The notes below the pieces were generated by a model. It ran no database searches, had not been told where the DNA came from, and saw only the letters and a program-made list of their open reading frames with translations. Positions 26,278 to 34,862 of a stretch of 64,000 nt of DNA are shown here, in pieces. Position 1 is the first letter of the stretch; the number at the start of each line of letters is the position of its first letter. The position numbers were made by a program, and so were the translations under genes. This stretch comes from Jeotgalibaca ciconiae (GTDB lineage Bacteria > Bacillota > Bacilli > Lactobacillales > Aerococcaceae): the NCBI RefSeq assembly GCF_003955755.1, contig NZ_CP034465.1:992001-1056000 (forward strand), given 5' to 3'.

Positions 26278-26985
26278 ATGCGCATTAATAAATATATAAG
26301 TGAATCAGGAAAAGCATCCAGGCGAGGTGCAGACAAATTAATTACGGATAATAGAGTTACCATTAATGGAAAACGTGCCACAATTGGTACCCAAGTTGAA
26401 GCCGGAGATGATGTTCGAGTAGATGGAAATCCAATCCGAGTAGCAAGAAATAATGTATACATTGCTTTAAATAAGCCCGTAGGCATTACGAGTACGACAG
26501 AAAAAAGTGTGAAAGGAAACATTGTCGATTTGGTCAACCACCCATTAAGGATTTTCCATATTGGGCGTCTGGATAAAGATTCCGAAGGATTGATACTCCT
26601 CACAAACGACGGCGATATTGTCAACGAAATTCTGCGGGTGGAAAACAAGCATGAAAAGGAATATATCGTTTCGGTGAACCGGCCCATTACCCCTGACTTC
26701 TTGAAACAGATGGCAGAAGGAGTCAAAATATTAGGCACAAAAACACTTCCTTGTGAGGTAACACAATTATCAAAGTATGAGTTCCAAATCATTTTAACGC
26801 AAGGGCTCAACCGTCAAATCCGACGCATGTGCGAGGAATTAGGTTACGAGGTCTACCGATTACAGAGAGTTCGAGTTATGAATATTCTTTTAGGAAAACT
26901 TCCTCCTGGACAATGGAGAGACTTAACCAAAAAAGAAAAAACAAGATTGTTTAAAGATTTGAACTATGAGCCAAAAGAGTGGTAG
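26278..26985 (+). CDS. rluF: 23S rRNA pseudouridine synthase of the RsuA/RluF group
   Basis: About 235 residues. An S4 RNA-binding domain is at the N-terminus ([22 protein letters not shown]), followed by the catalytic domain with [18 protein letters not shown] (essential Asp) and [18 protein letters not shown]. RluF modifies U2604 of 23S rRNA (E. coli numbering). The ATG at 26278 has AAGGTGG 8 bases upstream; a GTG at 26272 is too close to it. The opposite-strand open frame here is a shadow. Confidence 0.88.
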   Translation: MRINKYISESGKASRRGADKLITDNRVTINGKRATIGTQVEAGDDVRVDGNPIRVARNNVYIALNKPVGITSTTEKSVKGNIVDLVNHPLRIFHIGRLDKDSEGLILLTNDGDIVNEILRVENKHEKEYIVSVNRPITPDFLKQMAEGVKILGTKTLPCEVTQLSKYEFQIILTQGLNRQIRRMCEELGYEVYRLQRVRVMNILLGKLPPGQWRDLTKKEKTRLFKDLNYEPKEW

Positions 26986-27082
26986 AAGTATGGGTGCGTC
27001 GAATTATCTATATAAACGTCAACACTACTGAAACCATTATTTAGATAAAAAAAGCGAACAACTCATTACATCTAATAATGTG

Positions 27083-27127
27083 TGCAAGCTTCAGGGGTAT
27101 TTTGCCTTTTGAAGCTTGCATTTTTTT
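27083..27127 (+). terminator. intrinsic terminator downstream of rluF
   Basis: TGCAAGCTTCA (27083-27093) pairs with TGAAGCTTGCA (27110-27120), followed by seven T. Another TGAAGCTTGCA follows at about 27160. Confidence 0.85.
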
Positions 27128-27189
27128 CAAAAGAGACACCTTCACAATGTTTTTTTAGCTTGAAGCTTGCAGTTTATTTAAATCAATCG

Positions 27190-27621
27190 TTACTTTGCCT
27201 CAATTTGAAAAACATAGCGATGACCTTGAGTCATACTGTGATAGAATCCTTCTCCTTCATATAGTTGGAAAACTTGGGAACCTTGACGCTCAGATTTATT
27301 GGGATAAACGTGTTTGACATAAGGGTTATCTTGTAAAATTTCCTCAAGACGTTCTCTTCCGACCTCGCGGATTTTCCCTTCAATCCGAATCACTTGAATC
27401 AAATAGCCATCTTCAGACATTGCTGTAATGGCAACGTGGGGGTTATTTTGCAGTTGTTTGTAAAAATTTGTTTTTGGATGGGTCATAAAGAACACGCCAT
27501 TTTCGTTTGCTACACCGATATGTGCATGTCGAGCATGTGGCTTATTGTCCTCATCAACTGTAGCAAAAATGGCAACTTTCATTTGTTCTTGTAATATTTG
27601 CATAATGTCTTCTATTTTCAT
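27190..27621 (-). CDS. pyridoxamine 5'-phosphate oxidase-fold flavoprotein
   Basis: 143-residue split-barrel protein (MQILQEQMKVAIFATVDEDNKPHARHAHIG, here in two overlapping motifs; VFFMTHPKTNFYKQLQNNP; IRIEGKIREVG). The family binds FMN or a related cofactor; this short group is not true PdxH and the substrate is unknown. It is a single gene with a ribosome site AAGGAG, convergent with rluF. Confidence 0.75.
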   Translation of the reverse strand: MKIEDIMQILQEQMKVAIFATVDEDNKPHARHAHIGVANENGVFFMTHPKTNFYKQLQNNPHVAITAMSEDGYLIQVIRIEGKIREVGRERLEEILQDNPYVKHVYPNKSERQGSQVFQLYEGEGFYHSMTQGHRYVFQIEAK

Positions 27622-27769
27622 ATGTATTCTCCTTGTTTTAAGTAAATCCTAAAGGGTTAAGCGATTAGTTAAATTAATTATATCACAGCTAATTACGAAA
27701 AATAAGGGATTTGTAATTCTTTTCACAATGAAGAGGTAACGGATTACATGGTTTTTATTTCATAAGAAA

Positions 27770-27822
27770 ATAGAAAAGATGTTGGAAAATCAAAGTGATT
27801 GTCCAACATCTTTTCTATTTTT
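27770..27822. terminator. terminator closing the metal ATPase operon
   Basis: GAAAAGATGTTGGA (27773-27786) pairs with TCCAACATCTTTTC (27802-27815), with T or A runs on both sides. It lies 50 bases after the last small gene. Confidence 0.8.
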
Positions 27823-27865
27823 AAACCTATTAAAATTCTAGACTGTGAAATTTCATTCTATGGTA

Positions 27866-28099
27866 TTACGCTGCTTTTACTTTCGATTTTATAACGGAAT
27901 ATCCCAAGTCCTCAATGGCTTTTTCAATTGCTTCGATTGTTAGGGAACTTTCGTCAAAGTCCGCTTTTACTTTACTAGAATTGAATAAGACCTTCACACT
28001 ATTTTGATCTATGCCATTTAATCCTTTTACGGCACTCTCGATTTTTTGCAAGCAAGATGGACAAGACAATGCTTCTAGGGTAATCGTTGCTTTATACAT
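27866..28099 (-). CDS. HMA-domain metallochaperone, copy 2
   Basis: 77 residues, a ferredoxin-like heavy-metal-associated domain. The metal site is CPSC in ALSCPSCLQKIES rather than the common MTCxxC, followed by the conserved VKGLNGI and DLGYSV. It is nearly identical to the protein at 28454 (about 85 % by eye). Last gene of an operon headed by a P1B ATPase that has lost its own HMA domains, so it probably delivers metal to that pump. GGAGAAAT precedes the start. Confidence 0.85.
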   Translation of the reverse strand: MYKATITLEALSCPSCLQKIESAVKGLNGIDQNSVKVLFNSSKVKADFDESSLTIEAIEKAIEDLGYSVIKSKVKAA

Positions 28100-28131
28100 A
28101 TTTATTTCTCCTCTATTCGTTTTTTATTTTT

Positions 28132-28425
28132 TTATCCTTGGTATGCTTGATCGGCTTCAGCTAACATATTGTAAACCGCCGCGTATGTTTCACAAACATC
28201 TCCGGGAATCAGGTAGTTATTGGTTACTTGGCGTAATCGAGAAAATTCTTCATCTAGATTTGGTTTTTCTTCTCCTGCTTCTTTCGTTTTCGTTTGCATT
28301 TGGGTATACAGTTCACGTACGTCAAATGCTTCTGGGTGGTTTTTTCCATGCGCACGAATGATTGCCTTTGTAAACAATTCCAATTTTTCAGAGTTCTTAG
28401 TCATGTATTCATTAAATGTTATCAT
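28132..28425 (-). CDS. small helical protein, distantly Ric/ScdA (hemerythrin-like) in its C-terminus
   Basis: 97 residues, predicted helical. I do not recognise it with certainty. The end NYLIPGDVCETYAAVYNMLAEAD resembles the last helix of di-iron Ric/ScdA proteins (PPxDACxTYRALY). It lacks the full set of hemerythrin His ligands, so it could be a truncated or regulatory relative. It lies between two near-identical HMA chaperone genes, which argues for a role in metal handling. Confidence 0.5.
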   Translation of the reverse strand: MITFNEYMTKNSEKLELFTKAIIRAHGKNHPEAFDVRELYTQMQTKTKEAGEEKPNLDEEFSRLRQVTNNYLIPGDVCETYAAVYNMLAEADQAYQG

Positions 28426-28453
28426 TTATTTTCCTACTTTCTGTATTTTGTAT

Positions 28454-28690
28454 TTAGGATGCTATTTTTACTTTAGACTTGATAACGGAATAACCCAAAT
28501 TCTCAATCGACTTTTCAATCGCTTTGACGGTTAGTATATTTTCGTCAAAATCAGCCTTTACTTTGCTGGAATTGAACAGCACTTTCACGCTATTGAAATC
28601 AACTCCGTCCAATCCCTTTACGGCACTCTCAATTTTTTGTAGGCAAGAAGGACAAGACAATGTTTCTAATGTTAGGATTGCTTTAGACAT
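28454..28690 (-). CDS. HMA-domain metallochaperone, copy 1
   Basis: 78 residues with the CPSC metal site in TLSCPSCLQKIESAVKGLDG and a C-terminus NLGYSVIKSKVK shared with the copy at 27866. It follows the ATPase gene by about 120 bases on the same strand. Differences between the copies cluster after the metal loop. It is probably a cytosolic donor or acceptor for the adjacent pump. Confidence 0.85.
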   Translation of the reverse strand: MSKAILTLETLSCPSCLQKIESAVKGLDGVDFNSVKVLFNSSKVKADFDENILTVKAIEKSIENLGYSVIKSKVKIAS

Positions 28691-28812
28691 ATTTCATTTC
28701 TCCTCTTTAAATGATTTGTATAAACTCTTTCTATAACCCTATTCTAAATGCTTTCTCTTTAAGAAGAATTGATTGATATCAAGTTTTTCTATAATTTTTT
28801 GCCTGAATCCAT

Positions 28813-30714
28813 TCATTTTGCCACGTCCATTTCTTTTATACTCGTTTTCATTTCATATTTATCCTCTTTCAGGCGGTATTTCAACAATCTCATACCGTTA
28901 AAAATTACCACTAAGATACTTGCTTCGTGAACCAACATCCCAATCGACATGTTCATCCATTCGCTAAATAGCAGACTAGCCAGCAAGATTAAAACGACTC
29001 CAACTGCAATAAGGATATTTTGTTTCATATTTCTTGCAGTCACTTTAGTCAATCCCAGTGCGTGTGGCAGACGGCTGAAATCAGAGTTCATCAAAACAAC
29101 ATCGGAAGTTTCAATCGCAACGTCTGTTCCGCTGCCCATCGCAATACCGATATCTGCCAAAGCTAAAGATGGACTATCATTCACGCCATCTCCAACAAAA
29201 GCAACGATTTGTCCTTCTTTTTGAAGTTTCGCAATGTGCGCTGATTTGTCCTCTGGCAGCATGTGACCGTGCGCTTCCGACAACCCTAGTTCTTTTGCGA
29301 CCAAGTCAACGGTTCCTTGATTATCTCCAGACAGAACGACTAAGTTCTTCACACCTAAATTTTTCAACTTTTGCAAATCTTTCTTCACACCCGGACGGAC
29401 TTGATCGCGGATCCCCATCAAAACTTTCAATTCTCCATCGACAGCGGTTAAAACGAGGGAATTACCATTTTTTTCGAATTCTTCAATATCTTTTCGTGCC
29501 TTCTCATCCAGTTTTACCTGTTCTTTTTTCATTAATGCCACATTTCCGACCGAAACTCTTTGGCCGTTGACTTGCGCAATGATTCCTCCGCCTTTAATGA
29601 CATCCGTATTTTCTACTGGCACTGTTTTGAAAGTACCAATGTTTGCTAAAACTGCTTTTGCAAGCGGGTGGTCTGATTCTCTTTCTACATTGGCCAAGTA
29701 ACGTAGTGCTTCATCAGTATTATTTCCATAAAATGCTGTTTCAGCCACTTCGGGGTTCCCAACTGTCAACGTTCCTGTTTTATCAAATACAATGGTGTCT
29801 ACATTACTGAAGTCATTAATTACTTCGCTCCCTTTCAAGAGCACTCCATTACGCGCACCGTTTCCGATACCTGCGACGTTTGATACGGGAACACCAATGA
29901 CCAAAGCACCGGGACAGCCAAGAACTAGGATGGTAATCGCAAGTTCGATATCACGGCTGAATAGCCAAACAACGATGGCCAAGATTAAAACAGCCGGTGT
30001 ATAGTATTTTGAAAAATGGTCAATAAAACGTTCCGCCTCTGATTTAGAATCTTGTGCTTCCTCGACCAATTCTATGATCTTTCCAAAAGTTGTATCTTCT
30101 CCTACTTTGTCTGCCCGAATCTGGATTGTGCCGTTTTCCAAAATGCTTCCGGCAAAAACTTCCGAGCCCACTACCTTCGTGACTGGCAGAGATTCTCCCG
30201 TGATACTCGCTTCGTTAATGTAAGCTTCACCCGTCAAAACAGTCCCATCCACTGGAACTTTTGCCCCTGTCCGAACGAGCAAGATGTCCCCTTCGTCAAC
30301 TTCATCAACATCTACTTCTTCGAATTCACCCGTTTCAGTTTGAATAAACGCACTTTCTGGTGCCATTTCAACTAATTCTTTGATTGCAGAACGCGTTTGG
30401 TTCAATGTCCGTTGTTCCAAGTAAGCTCCAAACAGGAATAAAAATGTTACGATAGCAGATTCTTCAAAGTTCTGGATCAAGAATGCACCAATCACTGCGA
30501 TTGTCACCAGAACATCGATGCTGACCACTTTAACTTTCAACGCTTGGTAAGATTGGATAGCGATTGGCGCTAGCCCCAAAATCGATGCGGTAATAAAAGC
30601 GGTATTGAATACCAAGCTATTATGTAATACAAAATGCCCGAAGAGACCGATTGCGATTAATATTCCACTAAGAAAGGTAATTTGATTTTTTTTACTTAAG
30701 ATCATTCTTTGCAT
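28813..30714 (-). CDS. P1B-type heavy-metal ATPase with CPG transmembrane motif
   Basis: About 633 residues from the ATG at 30714, 8 bases after GGAGG. All P-type ATPase motifs are present: TGES in the actuator, DKTGT (phosphorylated Asp near 311), HP in ESDHPLAKA, and GDGVND. The membrane metal motif in the sixth helix reads GCPGALVIGVPV, i.e. CPG where CPC, SPC or CPH is usual, so the transported metal cannot be assigned. There is no N-terminal metal-binding domain; two separate CPSC chaperones follow in the operon. Confidence 0.9.
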   Translation of the reverse strand: MQRMILSKKNQITFLSGILIAIGLFGHFVLHNSLVFNTAFITASILGLAPIAIQSYQALKVKVVSIDVLVTIAVIGAFLIQNFEESAIVTFLFLFGAYLEQRTLNQTRSAIKELVEMAPESAFIQTETGEFEEVDVDEVDEGDILLVRTGAKVPVDGTVLTGEAYINEASITGESLPVTKVVGSEVFAGSILENGTIQIRADKVGEDTTFGKIIELVEEAQDSKSEAERFIDHFSKYYTPAVLILAIVVWLFSRDIELAITILVLGCPGALVIGVPVSNVAGIGNGARNGVLLKGSEVINDFSNVDTIVFDKTGTLTVGNPEVAETAFYGNNTDEALRYLANVERESDHPLAKAVLANIGTFKTVPVENTDVIKGGGIIAQVNGQRVSVGNVALMKKEQVKLDEKARKDIEEFEKNGNSLVLTAVDGELKVLMGIRDQVRPGVKKDLQKLKNLGVKNLVVLSGDNQGTVDLVAKELGLSEAHGHMLPEDKSAHIAKLQKEGQIVAFVGDGVNDSPSLALADIGIAMGSGTDVAIETSDVVLMNSDFSRLPHALGLTKVTARNMKQNILIAVGVVLILLASLLFSEWMNMSIGMLVHEASILVVIFNGMRLLKYRLKEDKYEMKTSIKEMDVAK

Positions 30715-30775
30715 GTTATTTTCCTCCATCTATCTTATTTCTACATAAAGTATAACTGCCATTCCAGAAATAAAA

Positions 30776-30791
30776 CTTGACGGTGGTCAAG
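30776..30791. promoter_or_regulatory. operator-like palindrome upstream of the metal ATPase
   Basis: CTTGAC-GGTG-GTCAAG is a perfect 6-bp-arm palindrome 62 bases before the ATPase start and overlaps a TTGACC that could be a -35. The form resembles MerR- or CsoR-type metal operators. TATACT at about 30748-30753 on the minus strand is a possible -10. Confidence 0.45.
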
Positions 30792-30815
30792 ATAGCTTGT
30801 TTTGTTCGTACGTTT

Positions 30816-30849
30816 TAAAGTACAGACTTTATTTTTGTGCTGTACTTTA
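30816..30849. repeat. 10-bp inverted repeat, possible hairpin
   Basis: TAAAGTACAG and CTGTACTTTA flank a 14-nt loop between the ATPase promoter region and the 209-bp repeat. It has a CTTTTTCC tail on the plus side and could be a weak terminator. Confidence 0.5.
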
Positions 30850-30864
30850 CTTTTTCCAGGACTA

Positions 30865-31073
30865 TAAGAAAAGCGGACAAGTCCGCCTTGGCCTATGAAA
30901 AAATAGGAAATTTGACCCTGAATTGTCAGGAGACTTCACGCTTCAGCGGGTTAGTCGAATGATATGCGTTAGCGAGCAGCGAAGCGCGCAATGGGGCAAA
31001 TTTATCTTTTTTTCACTAGGTCAGGACTTGGGAGCTAGACATTGATGGCTGAACTTATAATCCCCTAGTCTAT
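30865..31073 (+). repeat. 209-bp dispersed repeat, copy 1
   Basis: Differs from copy 2 (52803-53011) at only two positions that I can find. It begins with the self-complementary GCGGACAAGTCCGC, has an imperfect inverted repeat of about 24 bp (CCTATGAAAAAATAGGAAATTTG against CAAATTT..TTTTTTTCACTAGG, quoted in part), a GC-richer centre with several short hairpins, and ends CCCCTAGTCTAT. No coding frame. Structured RNA or non-autonomous mobile element. Confidence 0.85.
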
Positions 31074-31077
31074 AAAC

Positions 31078-31113
31078 AAAACCCACCAGATGCTGACAGC
31101 TCTGGTGGGTTTC
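31078..31113 (-). terminator. terminator after trhP2
   Basis: AAACCCACCAGA (31079-31090) pairs with TCTGGTGGGTTT (31101-31112); the minus-strand tail is TTTTGTTT. It lies immediately after the repeat. Confidence 0.85.
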
Positions 31114-31118
31114 CTGTT

Positions 31119-32408
31119 CTATTTTTGGGCGATCTTTCTTCGTGTTCGTTCTAAGGATTTGCGAATCATATCCTGCGGTTTAACAGGTTGACTCACTTTC
31201 ATTGTTACAATTTGCATGGCATGAGGAGCTGAGCGGATGGTTTCGCCTTCTTCATTCCACATTTCTTCTAACTCTTCAGGATGATGACGCATGCCCGGAC
31301 CGTAAAATTCAATTTTGTCACCAACCTTAAACAAGTTCCTTTGTTGGATGGTCGCTATTTTTGTTTCTTCATCATATGCAAGTACTTGTCCGATAAACTT
31401 ATAACGAGGTTTACGGCGGCGCTCACCAAATAACTGTTCATTCTCTGTTGGAATTCCATAGTAAAAACCGGTCGCTAATTCGCGTTGCGCTACTTTCCAC
31501 AATTCATCTACCCAGTCTTCTTGCAAGACATAATTTTCGGGATCTTCTATATAAGAGTCAAGTGCTTTTCGATAGACGTTTACAACTGTTGAAACATAAT
31601 GGATGGACTTCATACGACCTTCAATTTTTAAGGAGTCAATGCCGCTTTCGACAATATCCGGAATATGCTGAATCATTGACAAATCAACTGCGCTCATGGA
31701 AAACGGCTCATCAATCCCTTCTTCGCCTTTCCCAACCATTTCTTTGTCGCCCAATGCCGGTAAGTCAAACAAGCCATATTTCCAGCGGCAAGATTGACAG
31801 CATCCGCCACGGTTCGCATCTCGATCAGCCATGTGATTCGACAAAGTACAGCGGCCTGAGTAAGAAATACACATCGCTCCATGAATGAATGCTTCAATTT
31901 CAACATCGGTTTTTGCACGAATTTCCACAACTTCTTCCATCGATACTTCCCGCCCTAAAACACATCGGGTTAAACCGGCTTCTTGCCAGAAATTCAAAGT
32001 TTCATAATTAACCGCCGATTGTTGGGTTGATAGATGAATTTCCAGTCCAGGTGCATCCATTGCACAAATTTGCATAAGTGCTGGATCTGATACAATCACT
32101 GCATCGATACCAATATCGCGAAGCGTCCGGAAGAACTCCCCTGCACCGATTTGATCATTTTCGTGGGTAACCATATTTGCCGCAACATATACTTTCGCAT
32201 TGTGACTGTGTGCGAATTCCACTCCCTCAGCCATTTCTTCAAAAGAAAAATTTCCTGCCCGGCTGCGAAGCCCATAAGCATCGCCGCCAATATAGACAGC
32301 ATCTGCACCATAATGAATGGCAGTCTTTAATTTTTCAAGTGTTCCCGCTGGCGCTAATAGTTCGGGACGTTTTAAAGTTTTTTTCATTTCTGATCTTAAT
32401 CCTTTCAT
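31119..32408 (-). CDS. trhP2: peptidase-U32-family tRNA hydroxylation protein P, long form
   Basis: 429 residues. U32 signature region: EAFIHGAMCISYSGRCTLSN followed by GGCCQSC, which supplies the Cys ligands of an iron-sulfur cluster, and the N-terminal ELLAPAGTLEKLKTAIHYGADAVYIGG in two motifs. A C-terminal beta-barrel (about 340-429) matches YrrO-type proteins. Family work ties these to 5-hydroxyuridine formation at tRNA position 34 from prephenate, not to proteolysis. It starts one base from the end of trhP1, as in Bacillus yrrN-yrrO. Confidence 0.85.
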   Translation of the reverse strand: MKGLRSEMKKTLKRPELLAPAGTLEKLKTAIHYGADAVYIGGDAYGLRSRAGNFSFEEMAEGVEFAHSHNAKVYVAANMVTHENDQIGAGEFFRTLRDIGIDAVIVSDPALMQICAMDAPGLEIHLSTQQSAVNYETLNFWQEAGLTRCVLGREVSMEEVVEIRAKTDVEIEAFIHGAMCISYSGRCTLSNHMADRDANRGGCCQSCRWKYGLFDLPALGDKEMVGKGEEGIDEPFSMSAVDLSMIQHIPDIVESGIDSLKIEGRMKSIHYVSTVVNVYRKALDSYIEDPENYVLQEDWVDELWKVAQRELATGFYYGIPTENEQLFGERRRKPRYKFIGQVLAYDEETKIATIQQRNLFKVGDKIEFYGPGMRHHPEELEEMWNEEGETIRSAPHAMQIVTMKVSQPVKPQDMIRKSLERTRRKIAQK

Positions 32409-33331
32409 TATCGTACCTTATCTGCTGAATAGAGGAAGAAACCTGTATCCAATTCCCGATTTATTGGATGGTACTTTTGAACTTGTTCATTAAGCTTCTC
32501 TAACTGTTCTTCACCCCACTCACCGTCATCCAATAATTGACGAGCCTGGTCGTAAGCTTTCACAATCTCTAAAAAATCTTTACCTGGTGTATAAAGCCCA
32601 TCCAAATACCAATGATTCGCATTGATATCAGCCAACATCGGTAGCTGCATCATTAGATTAAGATCTTTATTGGCAAAAACATGGGTGCCATGGCTATCAT
32701 GATAAATTGAATAATGTGTGTCATCTTTTCCAGGCTCAGACAAAAAAAGATGACGCTCTTCGAAATCAAGCGGCTCTTTATCGATAAAATTAAAATAATT
32801 TTCTAATAAATGTCGTTTACTTTGGTGGATACACTGTGCGCCATAGACTTGCGTTAGAATTGGCAACTCAACGTTTTCAGCCAGTATTTCCAACTCCACA
32901 TAAGGCACTTCACGAGCAATAAGGGCTGCCACCGCTCCATACTGCTTCCAAAAATTAATCTGTCCATGACTTGTCACCAGGACCGAAGCATCGTAAATAT
33001 AAGGAATATAATATTCAGGATCCTTCATGATTTGAATCAAACCAGTATCTCCTACCATCAACTTATCTACATGGAGAGACTTCATTTTTTTTAAAAAGGG
33101 TCTCGCTAATTCAATTTTGTCATTATGCAGAATCGCATTGGCAGCAACAATCACTTGTTTGCCTCTTTCATGAGCATAATTTATCAGCTCAGCCATTTCT
33201 TCCTGGGTCAAATGTCCCGGTACACGTAGTCCAAATACTTCTTCTCCGACAATTAGCTGGTCTACGCCGTTTAGTAGGAGTTGTTTTCCTTGTTCAAGCG
33301 ATTCAGTTGTTGCAATCAACTCAATCATCAT
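32408..33331 (-). CDS. trhP1: peptidase-U32-family tRNA hydroxylation protein, short form
   Basis: 307 residues, same barrel fold as the next gene but with only one Cys in the signature region (YGAQCIHQSKRHLLENYF), so it lacks the iron-sulfur ligand set, and it has no C-terminal barrel. This matches the YrrN partner, which acts with YrrO in ho5U34 tRNA modification. Its stop overlaps the first base of the trhP2 coordinates, so translation is coupled. Confidence 0.8.
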   Translation of the reverse strand: MMIELIATTESLEQGKQLLLNGVDQLIVGEEVFGLRVPGHLTQEEMAELINYAHERGKQVIVAANAILHNDKIELARPFLKKMKSLHVDKLMVGDTGLIQIMKDPEYYIPYIYDASVLVTSHGQINFWKQYGAVAALIAREVPYVELEILAENVELPILTQVYGAQCIHQSKRHLLENYFNFIDKEPLDFEERHLFLSEPGKDDTHYSIYHDSHGTHVFANKDLNLMMQLPMLADINANHWYLDGLYTPGKDFLEIVKAYDQARQLLDDGEWGEEQLEKLNEQVQKYHPINRELDTGFFLYSADKVR

Positions 33332-33571
33332 TCTACCTTCTTTCGTTATTTCGTGAATATTTTTTTATGTTCTAACATTTTCCAAAAACAAACCCAAGTT
33401 CAAGTAAACACATATGTTATCGTGTTAAAATTTACTAGTCAAAGAACCATTGTTTTTACAATAGAAATCAAGTTGACATTTTTGGGAAACTGTTCACATA
33501 TACACTTATAAGAAGCATCTTATCATATTTTTTCACTTGAAACTAGAGGCACAAAGTACCTGACAACGATT

Positions 33572-33901
33572 TTATATAGAATGATTTTCCTTCATAAACT
33601 CTTTCAAATTCGGAGACTGATTATATTTAACAGCTGCTTTCTTATCTTTTTCAATGATTGCCGTTGTTAAATCAATATTGTTTATGCTCGCAATGGCCAC
33701 AGCATAGTGGATGACATCAACAAGCTCTGCTTCGAGTGAAATCTGACCCTCTTTTGATTTTCTTCCTTCCATTTGATTAAGAACTTCGGCTACTTCGCCG
33801 ACTTCTTCTACCAATTTCATAAACAAACCAGAAGAAGTTCGTCCATCTTTGTATTTACTAGATAAATAACGTTGCAAGTCTTCTATTTTTAATTCTTTCA
33901 C
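33572..33901 (-). CDS. MazG-like nucleotide pyrophosphohydrolase
   Basis: About 109 residues. The MazG fold shows KLVEEVGEVAEVLN (the EExxE Mg-binding helix) and LEAELVDVIHYAVAIA (the ExxD second helix). It hydrolyses unwanted nucleoside triphosphates. GTG at 33901 follows GAGGGAAAG at good spacing; an earlier GTG at 33916 abuts the gloB stop. It is coupled to gloB, one base apart on the same strand. Confidence 0.75.
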   Translation of the reverse strand: MKELKIEDLQRYLSSKYKDGRTSSGLFMKLVEEVGEVAEVLNQMEGRKSKEGQISLEAELVDVIHYAVAIASINNIDLTTAIIEKDKKAAVKYNQSPNLKEFMKENHSI

Positions 33902-33916
33902 GATTCTTTCCCTCAC

Positions 33917-34618
33917 CTAAAAATTATCCCGCGCTTTACGCAATTCAATAAAGTCTTCTAGCGTCTTTGCTCGCAGAAATAGATTGATGGTTTTTTCCCT
34001 GCCAATGGTTGATGGCAAAGTTGGGAGATCATGAGCACGCAATTCATTGACTTGATCCAAGGCATCAGAGATTATTTTGTTGGATGGCTCAATTGATTGT
34101 GCAAATCGTAAGTTGGTCTTGGTGTATTCATGAGCGGCATAAACCTTTACATCATCCGCCAGATTCTTGAATTTTTGCAATGAATCATATTGAGCTTGAT
34201 AATTTTTCGTAAAAACTCTTCCACATCCTGCTGAAAATAAGGCATCTCCGCAGAAAAGGGCATCCTCCGTCAAGTAACTAATGTGACCTTTCGTATGTCC
34301 GGCTGTTTTTAAAATTTGGAAATTATGTCCCATCCATTCGAAAGTATCACCTTCATGAACAATATCAGTAGAGATGAAATCTGCTTCCTTCGGCCCATAA
34401 ACTAGTGTGTTTGGAAATTTCGCTAGTAATTCTTCAACTCCATCAATATGGTCCTCATGATCGTGTGTCAAAAGAATCGCACTTAAGTTCAGCTGTTTTT
34501 CCTCCAAGTAACGAAGAACTCCCTCAGTCTCTCCTGGGTCAACAACGATTGCATCCTTGCCCTCTTCCATAATCCAAATATAGTTATCAGATAAAGCTTT
34601 GGTTGGATGAATATTCAT
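33917..34618 (-). CDS. gloB: hydroxyacylglutathione hydrolase (glyoxalase II)
   Basis: 233 residues of the metallo-beta-lactamase fold. Metal motif THDHEDHIDG, second ligand His in AGHTKGHISY, bridging Asp in FCGDALFSAGCGRVF, and the C-terminal HEYTKTNLRFA and RAKTLEDF typical of glyoxalase II. It hydrolyses S-D-lactoylglutathione to lactate and glutathione. With the VOC protein at 44326 it can form a methylglyoxal detoxification route, and it adds to the glutathione-dependent enzymes in this window. Confidence 0.88.
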   Translation of the reverse strand: MNIHPTKALSDNYIWIMEEGKDAIVVDPGETEGVLRYLEEKQLNLSAILLTHDHEDHIDGVEELLAKFPNTLVYGPKEADFISTDIVHEGDTFEWMGHNFQILKTAGHTKGHISYLTEDALFCGDALFSAGCGRVFTKNYQAQYDSLQKFKNLADDVKVYAAHEYTKTNLRFAQSIEPSNKIISDALDQVNELRAHDLPTLPSTIGREKTINLFLRAKTLEDFIELRKARDNF

Positions 34619-34862
34619 GATGATTTGCTCCTCACTTTTAATTTTTTCAATTTGGTGAAATTCTCTGCCTTAGGTGTTATTGCTTTAAAAATGATCTCTC
34701 TCTTCACAAGCTATTATATCATGGATCATTGTGATTCAAAAAAATGATCGTTGTGTTTATTATGATTCGATTTTAAAAAAATAATCCTCCTTATTAATAG
34801 AATAGCTACCCACCGCAGTCAATATTTGTTATTGTAGTATTACTAAATGATAATGGGAGGTA

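Noticed and set aside
26262-26810. Long minus-strand open frame (182 codons) opposite rluF
   Set aside because: It lies wholly antisense to a gene with clear S4 and catalytic motifs; the translation has no recognisable domain and no ribosome site.
30865-31073. Assignment of the 209-bp repeat to a HEARO/omegaRNA, RUP or BOX class
   Set aside because: Size and structure are compatible with several classes, but I see no associated nuclease gene or diagnostic motif, so the class is left open.
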